Positions 62,375 to 64,000 of a DNA stretch of 64,000 nucleotides are shown here, piece by piece (within the stretch, counting starts at the first letter, position 1; each line of letters opens with the position of its first letter). The notes beneath the pieces are model-generated. The model saw only the letters and a list, made by a program, of their open reading frames with translations, did not search any database and was not told the DNA's origin. Source of the DNA: Paenibacillus sp. FSL H3-0469 (GTDB lineage Bacteria; Bacillota; Bacilli; Paenibacillales; Paenibacillaceae); contig NZ_CP150302.1 of assembly GCF_038051945.1 (NCBI RefSeq), forward strand, positions 1,736,001-1,800,000, in the 5' to 3' direction. Made by a program: the position numbers and the translations under genes.

Positions 62375-63415
62375 CTAGTGGTTATCTACTACGCCAAGCG
62401 CCTTGTTCTTCTCCTTGAACCGGTCATTATGAGAGGAGACGTAGGCTACCTTCTCAGCGGTAGGGTCCATGTACAGCTTCGCACTGTTCAAGGCAAGCAC
62501 TGCGTCGGTGAATGTTCCGGCGATGAGCCTCACCTTGCTCTCATAATCCACGAAGTCCCCGGCAGCGAAAATACCCGGGAGATTGGTCTCCAGCTTCCCG
62601 CTGACGTTCGCACACCATTCTCCCATATCCAGCCCCCAGTCCTTCAGCGGACCGAAGTCGCTTCTCAGCCCGTGGTTGACAATGACGGCATCGACCTCAA
62701 GCTGCTCATGCTCTCCGGTCTGAATATGGCAGACGGTCACCTGATCGATCTGCTCTCCGTCACTGCTGTGCAGCTGGCTTACCGCACAAGGCACTCGCAC
62801 ATCCACCGAGGAGGCCTTCATCCGGGCAATATTCTTCTCATGCCCGCCGAACTGCTCCCGGCGGTGTACCACGGTTACACTGGCGGCAATCCCCTCCAGC
62901 TCATTCGCCCAGTCTACTGCCGAATCGCCGCCGCCCGAGATCAGCACCCGCTTGCCGCGGAAGGGCTCCAGCTCCTGTACCGTGTAGTGCAGGTTCGTAA
63001 CCTCATAGCGGTCCGCTCCTTCAATCTCAAGCTTCGCCATCTGCAGAATACCGTATCCGATGGTGAGAATAACGGTACGGGTCCAGTGCTGCTCGCCTGT
63101 GGCTGAGGTCAGAATATACGTTCCGTCCTCTTGGCGGGCCTGGTGAACAATCTGCTGTCCGAATACAAGTGTAGGATCGAAGGTGCGTGCCTGCTCTGCC
63201 AGCTGGTCAATTAACTGGCGGCAGAGAATAGGTGTCACTCCTCCGACATCCCAGATCATTTTCTCAGGATAAATCAGCATTCTGCCGCCCAGCTCATCTT
63301 TCGCTTCAATCAGCTTGGTCTTCAGATCCCTCATTCCGCTATAGAACGCTGTATACATGCCTGCGGGCCCGCCGCCAATAATGGTCACATCGTATAATTC
63401 CATTGATTCATTCAT
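62375..63415 (-). CDS. ferredoxin/flavodoxin-NADP+ reductase, type 2 (YumC-like)
   Basis: 346-residue thioredoxin-reductase-like FNR. The FAD motif is [16 protein letters not shown] (residues 15-30), the NADPH motif [13 protein letters not shown], the hinge VNHGL and the late FAD motif [26 protein letters not shown] (given by its ends). There is no CxxC, as in YumC. It transfers electrons from NADPH to ferredoxin or flavodoxin. It lies 27 bases after a FecCD-type permease, suggesting a role in reductive iron release or haem degradation. GGAGG precedes the ATG by seven bases. Confidence 0.93.
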   Translation of the reverse strand: MNESMELYDVTIIGGGPAGMYTAFYSGMRDLKTKLIEAKDELGGRMLIYPEKMIWDVGGVTPILCRQLIDQLAEQARTFDPTLVFGQQIVHQARQEDGTYILTSATGEQHWTRTVILTIGYGILQMAKLEIEGADRYEVTNLHYTVQELEPFRGKRVLISGGGDSAVDWANELEGIAASVTVVHRREQFGGHEKNIARMKASSVDVRVPCAVSQLHSSDGEQIDQVTVCHIQTGEHEQLEVDAVIVNHGLRSDFGPLKDWGLDMGEWCANVSGKLETNLPGIFAAGDFVDYESKVRLIAGTFTDAVLALNSAKLYMDPTAEKVAYVSSHNDRFKEKNKALGVVDNH

Positions 63416-63442
63416 TGATATCCCTCCAAGGTCTGGTTGTAT

Positions 63443-64000
63443 TTAAGATTTGGTACGGGCCAGAAGATACAGAAAGTATGGAGCGCCGATGACAGCTACC
63501 ACTATGCCGGTAGGAATCTCGGACGGCTGCAGAATCCGCCGCCCGATCGTATCCGCCGCAATGACAAGCAGCGCGCCGATCAGCGCGGAGGCGGGCAGCA
63601 TCAGCTGATGCTTCGGTCCAACCAGCCGCCGTGCCAGATGCGGGCCGACCAGCCCGACGAAACCGATGCCGCCGCTGACCGCTACGCTGGAGGCCGCAAG
63701 GCCCACCGCTGCTGCCAGCAGGCGGAACTGCTCTCTGCTCACATTAGCTCCGAGTCCTGTCGCTGTCTGCTCGCCCAGATTAAGTACATTCATCACCCGT
63801 GCCTTGTAGATGACATAAGGCAGGAGAATCACGATCCAAGGCAGCAGGGACAAGACAAACTTCCAGCTTGTGCCCCAGATGCTGCCCGCCAGCCAGGTAG
63901 CCACGAACTGATACTTATCAGGGTCTAGGCGAAGCGTCAGCACGATCATCGCCGCGCTCATGCCTGCCGCCACTGCGACCCCGGTAAGCAGCAGCCGGAT
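63443..64000 (-). CDS. FecCD-family iron-siderophore ABC permease (5' partial)
   Basis: C-terminal ~185 residues of a FecCD/BtuC-type permease; the frame runs off the window edge. Typical segments are WLAGSIWGTSWKFV, LGEQTATGLGANVSREQ, VSGGIGFVGLVGPHLARRLVG (given across two parts of one motif), and IPTGIVVAVIGAPYFLYLL at the end. It translocates ferric siderophores across the membrane, powered by a separate ATPase. It precedes the reductase gene in one apparent operon. Confidence 0.93.
   Translation of the reverse strand: MRLLLTGVAVAAGMSAAMIVLTLRLDPDKYQFVATWLAGSIWGTSWKFVLSLLPWIVILLPYVIYKARVMNVLNLGEQTATGLGANVSREQFRLLAAAVGLAASSVAVSGGIGFVGLVGPHLARRLVGPKHQLMLPASALIGALLVIAADTIGRRILQPSEIPTGIVVAVIGAPYFLYLLARTKS

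Overview
The window looks like chromosome of an endospore-forming, Gram-positive Paenibacillus-like bacterium. The GC content appears moderate to high for Firmicutes. There is a dense set of sporulation and germination genes (spmAB, dacB, ytfIJ, spoVAA/AB/AF, a gerA-type operon), T-box and FMN leaders of the Firmicutes type, an LPXTG wall protein and strong AGGAGG ribosome sites. No tRNA or rRNA gene was seen.

Layout. 1-8970: tail of a polysaccharide deacetylase, a phosphoesterase/small membrane protein/CPBP protease operon, a secreted protein, T-box-controlled serA, a divergent SDR/WYL-regulator pair and a chemoreceptor without an external sensor domain. 8970-13470: the most unusual locus. 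A cyclic-di-GMP-I riboswitch with its own terminator precedes a ThDP enzyme and a carboxymuconolactone-decarboxylase-like gene, followed by a STAS-like gene and a KAS III-like gene that keeps the catalytic Cys but lacks the His and Asn. 13470-22040: glpK, then rluB-resA-resB-resC-resD-resE (read on the minus strand), and an amidase-like gene. 22040-24190: repeats and an intact-looking IS3-family element. 24190-33900: dacB-spmA-spmB, ytfI-ytfJ, scpA-scpB and ribD-ribE-ribBA-ribH with an FMN riboswitch. 33990-39970: mscL, a multidomain LPXTG adhesin, a membrane protein and repeat arrays. 39970-45900: ppiB, lysA, spoVAF, spoVAB, spoVAA. 46000-54990: a secreted protein, an FMN-riboswitch-controlled EamA transporter (candidate riboflavin importer), a PstS-like membrane protein, a long non-coding repeat field, esterase, AI-2E-family, GNAT and ferredoxin genes. 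55000-64000: Fur-box-associated siderophore genes (a frameshifted AraC/binding-protein regulator and a lipoprotein), a gerA-type germination operon with a sigma-G-like promoter, and a FecCD permease followed by ferredoxin-NADP reductase.

From memory of Bacillus subtilis, the stretch spoVA-lysA-ppiB ... rib-scp-dacB-spm-rluB-res is a conserved block. Here the IS3 copy, the adhesin, mscL and the repeats sit inside it.

The strongest possible novelties are two. (1) The c-di-GMP-controlled ThDP/CMD/STAS/KAS III locus looks like a small-metabolite pathway. (2) Intergenic tandem arrays at four loci, of at least three sequence families, almost all share a unit length of 51 bp (51-52). Other points: an FMN-controlled EamA transporter, a SpoVAF with a roughly 400-residue acidic N-terminal extension, and a dispersed ~97-bp element present near both ends of the window.
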